Below are positions 63,580 to 64,000 of a stretch of DNA of 64,000 bases, in pieces. The translations under genes were made by a program, and so were the position numbers. The notes beneath the pieces are model-generated. The model saw nothing but the letters and a program-made list of their open reading frames with translations. It was not told the DNA's origin and ran no database searches. Every line of letters begins with the position of its first letter. The stretch's first letter is position 1. Origin of the DNA: Granulicella sp. (lineage in GTDB: Bacteria > Acidobacteriota > Terriglobia > Terriglobales > Acidobacteriaceae); the NCBI GenBank assembly GCA_003132145.1, contig PKWU01000039.1, positions 1 to 64,000 of the forward strand, given 5' to 3'.

Positions 63580-64000
63580 TTACGCGCTCTCGCCCTTGGC
63601 CGAGGCCAGCTTTTCTTCTGCCTGGCGTGTCATGGCGTTGGCGTAGTCGTACTTCGCGGCGTCGTCGCCTGCCTCCTGCCACATCTTCTCGCCCAGCGCC
63701 AGTTCCTGTTGGGCTTCGGCTGTGTCGATCTCGCTGGGAAGCACCGCCGTCTCGGCCAGAATCGTCACCCGCTCGGGAAGCACCTCGACGAATCCCCACG
63801 CGACGAAGAACTTCTGGTCGCCCGAGGTGCCGCCGTGCAGCCGCACCTCGCCCGCGCCTAGCTCCGCCAGCAGCGGCGCAGCGCCGTACAGCGCCTCCAG
63901 ATAGCCGGAGCTCGACGGCAGCTCCACCGACTCCGCCGTGGCGTCCAGCAGCAGCCGGTCCGGGCTCACCAGCCGTACCGCCAACAACCCCGAATTTGCA
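63580..64000 (-). CDS. atpC: ATP synthase epsilon subunit (5' end outside window)
   Basis: At least 140 codons. N-terminal beta domain: LLAVRLVSPDRLLLDATAESVELPSSSGYLEALYGAAPLLAEL, then GFVEVLPERVTILAETAVL. The C-terminal helical part (IDTAEAQQELALGEKMWQEAG) completes the epsilon subunit, which regulates F1. TTG 63987 could serve as a start, but the frame stays open to the window edge (ANSG before LLAV), so the true start is probably outside. Other atp genes are expected to the right. Confidence 0.9.
   Translation of the reverse strand, partial: ANSGLLAVRLVSPDRLLLDATAESVELPSSSGYLEALYGAAPLLAELGAGEVRLHGGTSGDQKFFVAWGFVEVLPERVTILAETAVLPSEIDTAEAQQELALGEKMWQEAGDDAAKYDYANAMTRQAEEKLASAKGESA

Noticed and set aside
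1..64000. CRISPR array
   Set aside because: The only tandem repeats (46-bp at 10047, 18-bp at 53210) have no unique spacers.

Overview
The window looks like chromosomal DNA of a soil Acidobacteriota (Terriglobia; Granulicella, Terriglobus or Edaphobacter-like). This is inferred from gene content: a TIGR03435 'soil-associated' protein, a very large secreted choice-of-anchor D protein, a TonB-like transducer, an hpnCDE squalene/hopanoid operon, many short palindromic interspersed repeats and GC-rich coding DNA. No rRNA, CRISPR array or replication origin was seen.

Layout. 1-5116 (minus): three translationally coupled tyrosine recombinases, the last running off the left edge, preceded by nested palindromes (5158-5290) and an AT-rich strip that abuts thiS; this is probably the end of a mobile element inserted next to the thiD-thiS genes. 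5.4-10 kb: thiS, thiD, an RlpA-like protein, pyrF and a polytopic membrane protein. 10-12 kb: gene-poor, with a 46-bp tandem repeat, a zinc-ribbon microprotein, a gene relic, a DUF962 protein and a small membrane protein. 12.2-16 kb: class I tagatose-bisphosphate-type aldolase, a secreted protein and a POTRA-domain protein. 16.2-19.8 kb: a cytochrome c maturation cluster, ccmE-ccmA-ybaK-ccmB-ccmC-ccmD-like. 20-27 kb: a beta-propeller lipoprotein, an RsbU-type phosphatase coupled to a YihY membrane protein, queG and a HAD hydrolase. 27.3-33.5 kb: the 2065-residue surface protein, then ribBA. 35-36.2 kb: a TonB-domain gene interrupted by an in-frame amber codon, plus a second TonB-domain relic. 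36-43 kb: a HAD hydrolase, two tRNA-Leu genes, a DUF3467 protein, a GT-C glycosyltransferase, a TPR protein and a long NfeD protease. 42.8-43.8 kb: an AT-rich island gene encoding a nuclease-like domain joined to a RAMA-like domain. 43.8-52.4 kb: rimO, DUF948 and YtxH proteins, the TIGR03435 protein, aroDE with a histone-like tail, pgeF and an unknown secreted protein. 52.5-55 kb: a flavin reductase and mlaE-mlaF. 55.1-59.6 kb: a zinc dehydrogenase followed by hpnC, hpnD and hpnE in one overlapping operon. 59.6-64 kb: an MscS-type channel, an IS481-type transposase remnant, a slipin plus short NfeD pair, and atpC cut by the right edge.

How the genes work together. HpnD, HpnC and HpnE form the complete farnesyl diphosphate to squalene route. 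CcmA, B, C, D and E form the heme-export half of System I cytochrome c maturation, with CcmE carrying a CxxxY rather than HxxxY heme motif. The short NfeD protein and the slipin form a typical membrane-quality pair. The strongest candidates for new biology are the recombinase trio with its palindromic end, the nuclease-RAMA fusion, the CxxxY CcmE, the histone-like tail on AroDE and the nested palindrome at 49982-50102.
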